Assembly (NCBI GenBank): GCA_964452465.1
Contig: CAYVMD010000071.1
Span: 1-7,210 of the forward strand
DNA from: CAYVMD01 sp964452465
Lineage (GTDB): Bacteria > Armatimonadota > JACIXR01
Direction of reading: 5' to 3'
DNA length: 7,210 nucleotides
In this document: positions 1 through 7,051 of the stretch, in pieces
How the letters are laid out: every line of letters begins with the position of its first letter
Position numbering within the stretch: position 1 is the stretch's first letter
The notes under the pieces: generated by a model
Databases searched by the model: none
What the model was told of the DNA's origin: nothing
What the model saw: the letters and a program-made list of their open reading frames with translations, nothing else
Program-made: the position numbers and the translations under genes

Positions 1-6
1 AAGGAG
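1..6 (+). promoter_or_regulatory. Ribosome binding site of clpC
   Basis: AAGGAG lies 3 nt before the ATG at position 10. It matches the anti-Shine-Dalgarno sequence readable in the 16S fragment at the other end of the window (CCTCCTTTCT on the - strand). The spacing is short, but the encoded N-terminus (MIDKFTERAKEAL) lines up with the usual ClpC start, so the ATG at 10 is favoured. Any promoter lies outside the window. Confidence 0.75.
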
Positions 7-9
7 AGA

Positions 10-2427
10 ATGATAGATAAGTTCACCGAGAGAGCAAAAGAAGCGCTTTTCTACGCACAGAGAGTGATGGAGAGATACAATCATAATCAGATAGATACAG
101 AACACATCCTCCTCGCCCTTTTAGAGCAACCGGATGGCTTGGCAACGAAAATAATCAGTAGGGCAGGAGTAAACCCTCAATACATAAGGAGGGAAGTGGA
201 GGAGGCTCTTTATAGGTTCGCCAAGGTATATGGCGCCCCTACCACCCAAATCTACTTAACCCCTCAAGCAAAGCATGTTTTGGATCTCGCCTGGGAGGAA
301 GCTCAGCGCCTCAAGGACGAGTATATAGGGGTGGAACATATATTGATAGGGTTGGTGAGGGAAGCAGAAGGGGGAGCAGGAAGGATCCTCAGGAAGGCGG
401 GGCTGGACGAGCAAAAGATTTACGAGGCTTTGCGAGAGATAAGGGGAAGCCAACGGATAACGGATGAACATGCGGAGAGCAGATATGCTGCTCTGGAGAG
501 GTTCGGGAGGGATATAACCCAACTCGCCAAGGAGGGGAAATTAGACCCCGTGATAGGAAGGAACGAGGAAATAGAGAGGGTAATCCAGATCCTCTGCAGA
601 CGCACGAAGAACAATCCCGCCTTAATAGGGGATCCAGGAGTGGGGAAGACGGCGATAGTAGAGGGCTTGGCGCAAAGGATAGCCAAGGAGGATGTGCCTG
701 AGCCTTTAAAGGGGAAGAGGATCATTCAGTTAGATATGGGTGCCCTGCTTGCGGGGTCGAAATTCCGAGGCGAATTCGAGGAAAGGCTTAAAGCGGTGCT
801 GGATGAGGTGAAGAATTCCCAAGGGAATATAATCCTCTTCATAGACGAATTGCATACGGTGGTGGGAGCAGGGGCAGCGGAAGGAGCAATAGATGCGAGC
901 AATATGATGAAGCCAGCATTGGCAAGGGGGGAATTACGCTGCATAGGGGCAACTACTCTTGACGAATACCGGAAATATATAGAGAAGGACCCTGCACTGG
1001 AGCGAAGGTTCCAACCTGTCTTCGTTGCCGAGCCCACAGTTGAGGAGACGATAGAGATCCTGAAGGGGCTAAGGGATAAGTACGAGGCTCATCATAATGT
1101 GAAGATAAGCGACGAGGCTATAGAAGCATCTGCGCGTCTATCCAAACAATACATATCCGATCGCTTCCTCCCCGATAAAGCGATAGATGTAATAGACGAA
1201 GCAGCCTCCAAAGTAAGGATGGAGGTCTACTCCATGCCTCCCCATCTCAAGGAAATGAAGGCTAAGTTAGACGAACTCACTCGCGAGGGACAAGAGGCGG
1301 TGGCTGCTCGGGAGTACGAAAGGGCAGCGAAGATCAGGGATGCCTACGATGCCCTCCTTCAGCAGTTCAACCAGGAAAAGGAGAAGTGGGAGCAGGAAAC
1401 GGGGATAAATAACATTGTGGAGGCAAAGGATGTAGCGGAAGTGATCGCCCGCTGGACGGGCATCCCCGTGGCAAATCTGCTCCAAGATGAAAGGGAGAAG
1501 TTAGCAAGGATGGAGGAGATACTCCACCAAAGGATCGTGGATCAAGAAGAAGCAGTGAAGGCGGTGGCGGAGGCGATAAGGCGTGCCCGAGCAGGCTTGA
1601 AGGACCCCAATAGACCCATCGGTTCCTTCCTCTTCCTTGGACCCACCGGGGTAGGGAAGACCGAACTAGCGAAGGCGCTGGCAGAATTCCTTTTCGGTGA
1701 CGAATCCGCCCTCGTCCGAATAGATATGAGTGAATATCAGGAAAAGCATACAGTCTCCCGCTTAGTGGGTGCGCCTCCTGGATATGTAGGTTATGAGGAA
1801 GGCGGACAACTCACGGAACCAGTGCGTAGGCGTCCCTATAGAGTTATATTGCTTGACGAGATCGAAAAAGCACATCCTGATGTGTTAAATGTCCTGCTCC
1901 AAGTTTTGGATGATGGGCGCCTCACCGACGCTTCCGGACGCACGGTGGATTTCCGCAACACGGTCATCATCATGACCTCGAACATTGGGAGCTCTTATCT
2001 GTCCTCCATACCGTTAATAGGCGATTTCTTCGACCAGGCAAAGGAAAGGGTCTTGGAGGAGCTCCATAGGACGCTTCGCCCTGAGCTTCTCAACCGCATA
2101 GACGAGGTCATCGTCTTCCGCCCTCTGAGCAGTGAGCATCTCCGCCAGATAGTGGATCTTCTCCTCGCGAGGATTCAGACACAACTCGCCGAGCAGGACA
2201 TCAAACTAATCGTAACCGATGAGGCTAAGAAGCTCCTTGCTGAAAAGGGTTATGATCCTTCCTTCGGCGCTCGTCCCCTCAAGAGGACCATTCAAAGGAT
2301 GCTGGAGAACCCCTTATCAAGCGCCATCCTAAGAGGAGAGTTCAAGCCCGGCGATACCATCCTTGCCGATGCAAAGGGAGAAGAGATCCAACTGAGCCTC
2401 TACCTGGAGCCGGCGAGAAAGGAATAA
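10..2427 (+). CDS. clpC: ClpC-type AAA+ unfoldase (Clp ATPase, class I)
   Basis: This is an ATP-driven, hexameric cytosolic unfoldase that threads proteins through its pore, in most bacteria into the ClpP protease. The 805 residues are the usual ClpC length. A double Clp N-domain spans about residues 1-145. The first AAA+ module has Walker A GDPGVGKT (207-214), pore loop KFRG (251-254), Walker B ending in D279 E280, and Arg fingers R332/R333. A short middle domain with a UVR-like helix (about 420-455, with Y436 and R443) marks ClpC rather than ClpB, whose middle domain is much longer. The second module has Walker A GPTGVGKT (544-551), pore loop GYVGYEEGG (591-599), Walker B with D616 E617, and sensor GARPLKR (753-759). 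The ClpP-docking loop, usually IGF or VGF in this interval, reads IGDFF (670-674), which is unusual. A rhomboid gene follows 6 nt after the stop. In Firmicutes clpC follows ctsR-mcsA-mcsB; what precedes it here is not visible. Confidence 0.95.
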   Translation: MIDKFTERAKEALFYAQRVMERYNHNQIDTEHILLALLEQPDGLATKIISRAGVNPQYIRREVEEALYRFAKVYGAPTTQIYLTPQAKHVLDLAWEEAQRLKDEYIGVEHILIGLVREAEGGAGRILRKAGLDEQKIYEALREIRGSQRITDEHAESRYAALERFGRDITQLAKEGKLDPVIGRNEEIERVIQILCRRTKNNPALIGDPGVGKTAIVEGLAQRIAKEDVPEPLKGKRIIQLDMGALLAGSKFRGEFEERLKAVLDEVKNSQGNIILFIDELHTVVGAGAAEGAIDASNMMKPALARGELRCIGATTLDEYRKYIEKDPALERRFQPVFVAEPTVEETIEILKGLRDKYEAHHNVKISDEAIEASARLSKQYISDRFLPDKAIDVIDEAASKVRMEVYSMPPHLKEMKAKLDELTREGQEAVAAREYERAAKIRDAYDALLQQFNQEKEKWEQETGINNIVEAKDVAEVIARWTGIPVANLLQDEREKLARMEEILHQRIVDQEEAVKAVAEAIRRARAGLKDPNRPIGSFLFLGPTGVGKTELAKALAEFLFGDESALVRIDMSEYQEKHTVSRLVGAPPGYVGYEEGGQLTEPVRRRPYRVILLDEIEKAHPDVLNVLLQVLDDGRLTDASGRTVDFRNTVIIMTSNIGSSYLSSIPLIGDFFDQAKERVLEELHRTLRPELLNRIDEVIVFRPLSSEHLRQIVDLLLARIQTQLAEQDIKLIVTDEAKKLLAEKGYDPSFGARPLKRTIQRMLENPLSSAILRGEFKPGDTILADAKGEEIQLSLYLEPARKE
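2418..2423 (+). promoter_or_regulatory. Ribosome binding site of the rhomboid gene
   Basis: AAAGGA sits in the last codons of clpC, 10 nt before the ATG at 2434 and just ahead of the clpC stop TAA (2425-2427). The rhomboid start therefore depends on ribosomes finishing clpC or on a transcript that runs through it, so translational coupling is likely. Confidence 0.55.
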
Positions 2428-2433
2428 TCCCTA

Positions 2434-3123
2434 ATGATTCCCCTGAGGGACAACATCCCCTCCCGAAGGTTCCCGGTGGTCAATGTTTCCCTAATAATCC
2501 TCAATTCCCTCGTCTTTCTCTTCGAGGTCTCCCTCACCAAGGAACAACAGATGCTCTTCTTCTACGCCTTTGGGATGGTCCCCCTCCGGGCATTTCATCC
2601 CGAAGCGGTCCCCCACCCCGGCGTCCCCTTCCTTCTCAGCCTACTTACCTCCCTCTTCATCCACGGAGGTTGGTTCCATCTAATTGGCAACATGCTCTTC
2701 CTTTGGATCTTCGGAGATAATGTGGAGGACCGGTTAGGACACCTTCGCTATTTAATTTTTTATCTTTTGGGAGGATGCATTGCCTCTCTATTCCAGTTTT
2801 TAATCCACCCTCTCTCCAAAGTCCCCGTTGTGGGAGCTAGCGGAGCCATTTCCGCGGTCATGGGGGCATATTTCCTCCTCTTTCCCTACGCCAGAATATC
2901 TTCTCTCTTGTTTTATTTTTTCTTCCTCACGATCGTGGAGATCCCCGCTTTTGTATATTTAGGCTTCTGGTTCCTCTGGCAAATTATGGAGGGGATGCTT
3001 TTCCTTCCCTTTGCAGGGGATGTAGGAGGGGTTGCCTTCTGGGCTCACATCGGAGGCTTCATATTCGGCATGTTCTTCATCAGGCACTTCCTACCGAGGC
3101 GGCGTAGTTTTTATTATTTTTGA
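2434..3123 (+). CDS. Rhomboid-family intramembrane serine protease
   Basis: Rhomboids cut transmembrane segments of other proteins inside the lipid bilayer, using a Ser-His dyad. The 229-residue product has the full bacterial six-helix core. It starts with the N-terminal RDNIPSRRFPVVN pattern typical of one bacterial subgroup. The L1-loop/helix-2 motif is HGGWFHLIGN (H77, H82, N86). The nucleophile S136 lies in GASG (134-137), and the catalytic H205 in AHIGG (204-208). About six hydrophobic helices are visible: residues 15-32, 66-93, 104-124, 131-152, 155-190 (long, probably one helix plus a loop) and 198-218, followed by a basic tail RRRSFYYF. The gene follows clpC by 6 nt, probably as one transcript, which pairs a cytosolic and a membrane proteolysis function. 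The substrate cannot be inferred. Its last 33 bp overlap the end of the convergent VanW-domain gene. The active-site residues are all present, so I expect an active enzyme rather than an inactive pseudoprotease. Confidence 0.93.
   Translation: MIPLRDNIPSRRFPVVNVSLIILNSLVFLFEVSLTKEQQMLFFYAFGMVPLRAFHPEAVPHPGVPFLLSLLTSLFIHGGWFHLIGNMLFLWIFGDNVEDRLGHLRYLIFYLLGGCIASLFQFLIHPLSKVPVVGASGAISAVMGAYFLLFPYARISSLLFYFFFLTIVEIPAFVYLGFWFLWQIMEGMLFLPFAGDVGGVAFWAHIGGFIFGMFFIRHFLPRRRSFYYF
3091..3121 (+). terminator. Possible intrinsic terminator of the clpC-rhomboid transcript
   Basis: A GC-rich hairpin is followed at once by a T-rich run. CTA (3091-3093) can pair with TAG (3105-3107) and CCG (3094-3096) with CGG (3100-3102), with a 2-nt bulge and a 3-nt loop. 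The run TTTTTATTATTTTT follows at 3108-3121. It works only in the + direction, since the - strand has no U run after the stem. The stem is short and bulged. Transcript release in this run would occur at or before the rhomboid stop codon (3121-3123), which argues against efficient use, so confidence is low. Confidence 0.3.
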
Positions 3124-4326
3124 AAGTGGTTTGTAAATGTCCCGGGATATCTTTTCCCTTATAACCTCGTCATCATTTTTGTAGATCACCCTATACACCT
3201 CCGCTACCACCGTTCCATCTACTCCGTAATTCACCTTGGTCTCTATCCTTATATCCTCGAAATCCTTCCTGCCAAACACCCTGAACCGCACTCGATTACC
3301 CGTGACCTCTCCTTGAATATATATGGGGCTTTCCTTGTTATTGCGGAACTTTAGGTCCACATACCTCCAAACCACGGTGGCATCCCGCCCTGGAGAGATG
3401 TATTTCACAGGTCTCGCATGATGGGAGCGCCTGACGACCTCCAGCCCCGCCAAAAGCACCGCGTTGTACAAAGTGGTGGAAACCTGGCAAACACCACCCC
3501 CTACGCCGGGAATGAGTTGTCCCTCCACCATGACGGGGGCGACTTTATAGCCTCGTTCGGAGACTCGTGGCCCTACCACCGCATTGAAGCTGAAGACCTC
3601 GCCAGGACGGAGTAAAGTGCCATCTATAGCTCTTACAGCCCTTTTTATATTGGAAGTTCGACTAACATCGCCCAGATTGAAGCGAGTGGCAAAAGTAGCC
3701 AAAACCTCCATTCCCCTTAGATCCTCTTCTTTTATCCTGGGAGGAATGATCTCTACTGGGATATTCAAGGGTTCCGCCATATCCCACCCCTTTTCTATCT
3801 CCTCCAATGCCTTTTTCTCATCCACCTTATAACCCTCCCGAGAAGGTGAAATGCTCCAACTTCCTCCTTCCCAAACTATCTTAGCGTTGACAGGCTCCCT
3901 TGCAACCCTTTTCTCCACCTTCTTCAAGAACCTCTTCCACTTATCTTTGTCCACCTCCGCCTTGAGCTCAATCCTAACTCCCCTCCCTAAACAAAGGAAG
4001 ATATCTCTAATACTATTGAAGAATCCCCTTCTCCCCACCCTATAGGCTTCATTCAGGATGCTTTGGGTGTCATAGATTACTCCCGTCTCGGGAAGGGTGT
4101 AGAAGAAACTCTTTCCCATCACCCTTATCTCGTATTTCCGCTCCCTAAAGCGTTGTTTTAACATCTCCTCGCAATCCACACGGCGCCTCCCCCCAACTCG
4201 CATATCCCCAACCCATATATTCGGCAGAAAGCGTTCTTCCTTACGGAAGTAAAGAAGAAACCCCTCCGCCCAACAAAGAAAACCTAAAATCGGGATTACA
4301 ATGCAGAGGATGACTGCTTTCCTCAA
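3091..4326 (-). CDS. VanW-domain cell-envelope protein (YoaR-like)
   Basis: The 411-residue product has an uncleaved-looking N-terminal membrane segment (about residues 4-27) after a short basic start. A region resembling the putative peptidoglycan-binding module that often precedes VanW domains follows (about 70-195). Then comes a VanW domain (about 205-345) with the signature GGGVCQVSTTLYNA (276-289, C280) and SHHARPVKYISPGRDA (301-316). A short tail (346-411) ends the protein. The biochemical role of VanW is unknown. The name comes from a glycopeptide-resistance cluster, but chromosomal copies such as this are not evidence of resistance. The protein is probably anchored in the membrane and faces the cell wall. 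The start is TTG at 4326, 3 nt after the cysS stop, preceded by AAAGGA at 4335-4340. It is the last gene of the secG-isomerase-cysS unit, and its 3' end overlaps the convergent rhomboid gene by 33 bp. Confidence 0.9.
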   Translation of the reverse strand: MRKAVILCIVIPILGFLCWAEGFLLYFRKEERFLPNIWVGDMRVGGRRRVDCEEMLKQRFRERKYEIRVMGKSFFYTLPETGVIYDTQSILNEAYRVGRRGFFNSIRDIFLCLGRGVRIELKAEVDKDKWKRFLKKVEKRVAREPVNAKIVWEGGSWSISPSREGYKVDEKKALEEIEKGWDMAEPLNIPVEIIPPRIKEEDLRGMEVLATFATRFNLGDVSRTSNIKRAVRAIDGTLLRPGEVFSFNAVVGPRVSERGYKVAPVMVEGQLIPGVGGGVCQVSTTLYNAVLLAGLEVVRRSHHARPVKYISPGRDATVVWRYVDLKFRNNKESPIYIQGEVTGNRVRFRVFGRKDFEDIRIETKVNYGVDGTVVAEVYRVIYKNDDEVIREKISRDIYKPLSKIIKTTPPR

Positions 4327-4329
4327 GGC

Positions 4330-5757
4330 TTACTTCCTTTTGCCCGACCACCTCCAGATCGTCCCTTTGGGATGGTCCTCCAGAACGATCCCCATCTCCC
4401 CCAATCCTTTCCTTATTTCATCCGCTACATCGTAAATCTTCTCCCTCCTCAACCTATCCCTGACCCTCACGAGCAAATCTACGAGTGCCTCCTCCTTTCC
4501 CTCCCCCTTTCTTCTATCCTCCAACCCCAAAACCCATTTGAATTCCTTCAAGAGCGCCCTCAATTGCCAGAGGTTAAGGAGCAAAGATGCAGGGGGAGTG
4601 GGCAGGAGTTGATTGGCGAGTTTGGTGACCTCCCGAGCGAACGCAAAGAGGATTCCTATCGCGCGGGGAGTGTTGAAATCGTCCTCCAAAGATTGGTAGA
4701 ACTCCTCCTTATACCTTTCCCAAGCTAGTTGCTCCCCTTCCTCCTTTCCATAGGAAGGTGGGACGGCAAGCAACCTTTCCAATTTCTCCTCCGCCTCCCA
4801 TACATGCTCCAGCGCTTTCTCCATTTCCCTGACCCTTTCCTCTTCGAATTCTATAGGGCTCCTGTAATGGGAGGAGAGGAGATAGAATCGTAAGCCTGCA
4901 GGGGAGAATTCCTTAAGAGCTTCCCTCACGATGAACACATTGCCCGTGGATTTTGCCATCTTCTCCCCCTTCAAATTGACCGGCGCCCAATGGATCCAGT
5001 AACGCGCGAAGGGAAGCCCGGTAAAGGCTTCCGATTGAGCAATCTCGTTCTCATGATGGGGAAAGATGAGGTCCTGTCCTCCCGCGTGGATATCGAGGGG
5101 CACTCCCAGGTATTTTATCGCCATCACAGAGCATTCTATGTGCCAACCGGGACGCCCTTTTCCCCAAGGGCTCTCCCAATAAGGCTCCCCCTCTTTGGCG
5201 GACTTCCATAGGGCAAAATCGTAAGGGGAACGTTTCCTCTCGTCCACCTCTATCCTGGCTCCCGCCAGCATCTCCTCCGGCGAACGCTTGGATAACCTCC
5301 CATAATCCTTGAACTTCTCCACCGCAAAGTAGACATCCCCGTTCACGGAATAGGCATATCCCTTCCTCTCCAGCGCCTGCACTACATCTATTATCTCCTT
5401 GATATGATGCGTGGCGCGGGGATAGAGAGAGGCGGGTCTTATCCCCATCGCTTCCTCATCCATGAGGTAGGCAACGATGAAACGCTCTGCTAATTCCTGA
5501 GGACTTACCCCTTCCTCCCTGGAGCGGGCTATTATCTTGTCGTCTATATCGGTGAAATTCTGTATATAATGCACATCGTATCCTTGTTTTTCCAGAAAGC
5601 GCCTGATGACATCGAAAAGCACCGCTCCCCTCAGATGCCCGATGTGGGCGAAGTTTTGGGTGGTGAGTCCACAACAATAGATACGGACCTTCCCTTCCCT
5701 TTGAGGGATGAATTTCTCCTTCTCCCCAGTCAGGGTATTGTAGATCTCCAGAGCCAT
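4330..5757 (-). CDS. cysS: Cysteinyl-tRNA synthetase
   Basis: This class I enzyme charges tRNA-Cys with cysteine using ATP, in the cytosol. The 475 residues match the normal length (about 460-480). The nucleotide-binding HIGH motif is HIGH (38-41), and the KMSKS loop appears as KMAKS (266-270). Zinc ligands that select cysteine are all present: C29, C209, H234 and E238, in CCGL, HIECS and HHENE contexts. The Rossmann core continues through FTDIDDK (68-74), followed by the helical DALR-type domain (about 345-410) and a C-terminal end with GTIWRW (465-470). One oddity is the stretch leading into HIGH, which reads CGLTTQNFAHIGH where most family members have CGPTVYxxxHIGN/H. The ATG at 5757 lies 1 nt after the stop of the upstream isomerase gene, with only a weak site, GGGAAG, 9 nt upstream, so translation is probably coupled. 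The VanW gene starts 3 nt after its stop. Confidence 0.96.
   Translation of the reverse strand: MALEIYNTLTGEKEKFIPQREGKVRIYCCGLTTQNFAHIGHLRGAVLFDVIRRFLEKQGYDVHYIQNFTDIDDKIIARSREEGVSPQELAERFIVAYLMDEEAMGIRPASLYPRATHHIKEIIDVVQALERKGYAYSVNGDVYFAVEKFKDYGRLSKRSPEEMLAGARIEVDERKRSPYDFALWKSAKEGEPYWESPWGKGRPGWHIECSVMAIKYLGVPLDIHAGGQDLIFPHHENEIAQSEAFTGLPFARYWIHWAPVNLKGEKMAKSTGNVFIVREALKEFSPAGLRFYLLSSHYRSPIEFEEERVREMEKALEHVWEAEEKLERLLAVPPSYGKEEGEQLAWERYKEEFYQSLEDDFNTPRAIGILFAFAREVTKLANQLLPTPPASLLLNLWQLRALLKEFKWVLGLEDRRKGEGKEEALVDLLVRVRDRLRREKIYDVADEIRKGLGEMGIVLEDHPKGTIWRWSGKRK
4335..4340 (-). promoter_or_regulatory. Ribosome binding site of the VanW-domain gene, inside the end of cysS
   Basis: On the - strand AAAGGA lies 8 nt before the TTG at 4326, within the last cysS codons (…GKRK-stop). 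It decides the TTG start, because no ATG nearby would keep the N-terminal membrane segment. The overlap with cysS suggests translational coupling. Confidence 0.6.
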
Positions 5758-5758
5758 C

Positions 5759-6739
5759 TCAGAGAACTTCCCGCAAAATCTTGCTTATCCTTGTAGCATC
5801 GCTCTCCCCTATAGCCTTGAGAAGCGTCTCCTCATCCAATTTCTCCAACATACTCCTCAATTTAAGGAAGTTCTTGAGGGATTCCTCCGTGGCCAGTTTG
5901 GGATCCTCCCGATAGGGGAAGAGATCGAAGCTATACCAGCCGGAGAAGCCGAGGCGATCTAACCAGAAGAGGAGTTCAAGGTGCTCCACGAGGTGCACGG
6001 AGGCATAGATGAGATCGTCATCGAACTTCTTCCAGGCATCGTTGAGATGAAGATGGAAGAGCTTGCCCTTCTTAAGCGCCAGGGAGGCGACCATGGCGAG
6101 GTTTTCCCCTCCCATAAGGGCATGCCCGAGATCGATGTTTACCCCCAGGTTATTCGCCCCCACCGCATCTATGATGCTCAGGGTGATCCCCATTCCGTCC
6201 AGGAAGGATTTGCAACGTGGCTCGTATGGCTTGTATTCGAGGCAGAACCTATGGTCGAGAGCGTAGGAGGTTATCTCCTGTAGGGCGTCTATCAACCAGC
6301 TCCATACCTCGGCGTAGTTCGTCTGGAAAGGATAATCGAAACCATCTGGACCGAGCCAGAGTATGGTCATATCGCAGTTCGCCATCTTTGCCGTGTCCAC
6401 CGTTCTCTTCACCAATTCTATCGCCTTTCTCCTTACCCTCTCGTCGGGATTGGTTAGGGAGCCGAAGCGGAAATCGATATAGCCGTGGAGGTGGGGACCT
6501 ACATTGGCAACCCTCAAGTTAAGGTCCTTCATAACGGAGAGTAGATGTTCAACATTGTTCTCGTTCAATTCACTGGGGTAATGGAATTCCACTCCCTCCA
6601 ACCCCTCAATTTCGCCTATCAACTCCAAGCGTGTCTCTAGGGGGATATCCTCCCTATAGCCATCCTTTTTAAATCTATCGCCACAGGCACCGAAATACCA
6701 AATGCCACAGGCAAAGCGGGGCTTAGTCCTTAATTGCAT
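5759..6739 (-). CDS. Xylose-isomerase-like TIM-barrel sugar isomerase/epimerase
   Basis: The 326-residue product belongs to the xylose isomerase-like TIM-barrel superfamily, whose metal-dependent enzymes interconvert aldoses and ketoses or epimerise ketoses. By comparison with xylose isomerase, FHYP (H53) matches the ring-opening histidine region and NPDERVRRKAI (97-107) matches a conserved helix. W128 sits in a WLGPDG active-site strand, and E168/K170 in LEYKPYEPR. D203 and H206 lie in NIDLGHALMGG. H231 lies in LFHLHLND, D240/D242 in FDDDL and D272 in SFDLFPYRED. The E-D-H-D set (168, 203, 231, 272) plus H206, D240 and D242 resembles the two-metal site of Pseudomonas-type L-rhamnose isomerase more than classical xylose isomerase, which has E and D at two of these places. 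The protein is also shorter than both. The substrate is unknown. I chose the ATG at 6739: it has GGGGGAG 5 nt upstream, whereas the longer reading frame to 6838 runs through secG. cysS starts 1 nt after its stop. Confidence 0.85.
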   Translation of the reverse strand: MQLRTKPRFACGIWYFGACGDRFKKDGYREDIPLETRLELIGEIEGLEGVEFHYPSELNENNVEHLLSVMKDLNLRVANVGPHLHGYIDFRFGSLTNPDERVRRKAIELVKRTVDTAKMANCDMTILWLGPDGFDYPFQTNYAEVWSWLIDALQEITSYALDHRFCLEYKPYEPRCKSFLDGMGITLSIIDAVGANNLGVNIDLGHALMGGENLAMVASLALKKGKLFHLHLNDAWKKFDDDLIYASVHLVEHLELLFWLDRLGFSGWYSFDLFPYREDPKLATEESLKNFLKLRSMLEKLDEETLLKAIGESDATRISKILREVL

Positions 6740-6744
6740 ATTTT

Positions 6745-6751
6745 CTCCCCC
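6745..6751 (-). promoter_or_regulatory. Ribosome binding site of the isomerase gene
   Basis: On the - strand GGGGGAG lies 5 nt before the ATG at 6739, and its first G is the last base of the secG stop TAG (6751-6753). It fixes the isomerase start at 6739 and implies coupled translation from secG. Confidence 0.7.
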
Positions 6752-6990
6752 TACACTCTTCTCATGATTATGGTAGCGGTTAGAGAGGAAATCACAAAGA
6801 ATATTATCGCCGCCCACATAGTTATCTTGTCCAACCATTCCTCAAAGCCCGGCTTCAACTTGAAGGGGGTAACGGTCCTACCGCCTATCACACCCGAGAG
6901 CCCAGATTCGCGCTTCGTTGTTTGGATGGCGACGAGGAATATCAGGACGATAGCGGACAGCACCTGCAAGATATTAAGAAGCGTTATCAA
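6751..6990 (-). CDS. secG: Preprotein translocase subunit SecG
   Basis: SecG is the small accessory subunit of the SecYEG channel that exports unfolded proteins across the inner membrane with SecA. The 79 residues are a normal length. Two membrane helices (about 3-22 and 57-75) flank a cytosolic loop with the conserved pattern IQTTKRESGLSGVIGG (22-37), followed by KLKPGFEEWLDKIT before helix 2. This is the standard SecG layout. The start codon is TTG at 6990, supported by GAGGAGGTGA 6 nt upstream; no earlier in-frame start precedes helix 1. It is the first gene of the four-gene unit, 11 nt ahead of the isomerase, and has its own candidate promoter at 7023-7051. It lies about 170 bp downstream of a 16S rRNA gene on the same strand, which is an unusual neighbour. 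Confidence 0.94.
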   Translation of the reverse strand: MITLLNILQVLSAIVLIFLVAIQTTKRESGLSGVIGGRTVTPFKLKPGFEEWLDKITMWAAIIFFVISSLTATIIMRRV

Positions 6991-6996
6991 ACGAAT

Positions 6997-7006
6997 TCAC
7001 CTCCTC
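6997..7006 (-). promoter_or_regulatory. Strong ribosome binding site of secG
   Basis: GAGGAGGTGA on the - strand ends 6 nt before the TTG start (core AGGAGG 9 nt before it). Nine bases in a row (AGGAGGTGA) are an exact complement of the 16S 3' end seen at 7168-7178, a longer match than for any other gene in the window. It compensates for the TTG start and fixes it. Confidence 0.85.
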
Positions 7007-7022
7007 GAGATTTCAACTGTAA

Positions 7023-7051
7023 ATTTTGAAGGGAAAAAGTGTCATCGTCAA
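7023..7051 (-). promoter_or_regulatory. Candidate sigma70-type promoter of the secG operon
   Basis: On the - strand TTGACG (7051-7046) matches the -35 consensus at five of six bases. After 17 nt, CAAAAT (7028-7023) matches the -10 consensus at four of six. Transcription would start near 7016, giving a leader of roughly 25 nt that contains the strong Shine-Dalgarno site of secG. It is the only convincing promoter-like pair in the 16S-secG spacer. The -10 element is mediocre, so this is inference from pattern only. Confidence 0.45.

Noticed and set aside
420..1037. Two open frames of about 100 codons on the - strand inside clpC.
   Set aside because: They are antisense to strongly conserved AAA+ coding sequence, with no ribosome site or domain; they are shadows of clpC.
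10..2427. ClpB disaggregase as an alternative to ClpC.
   Set aside because: The middle domain is short with a UVR-like helix, and the length is 805 residues rather than about 860; ClpB has a long coiled-coil middle domain.
3091..4326. The VanW domain as a sign of vancomycin resistance.
   Set aside because: No vanH/A/X ligase or VanRS regulator genes are present; chromosomal VanW proteins are widespread and unrelated to resistance by themselves.
6740..6838. N-terminal extension of the isomerase reading frame to an upstream ATG at 6838.
   Set aside because: The extension lies inside secG on the same strand in another frame and has no family resemblance, while the ATG at 6739 has a clear GGGGGAG site 5 nt upstream.
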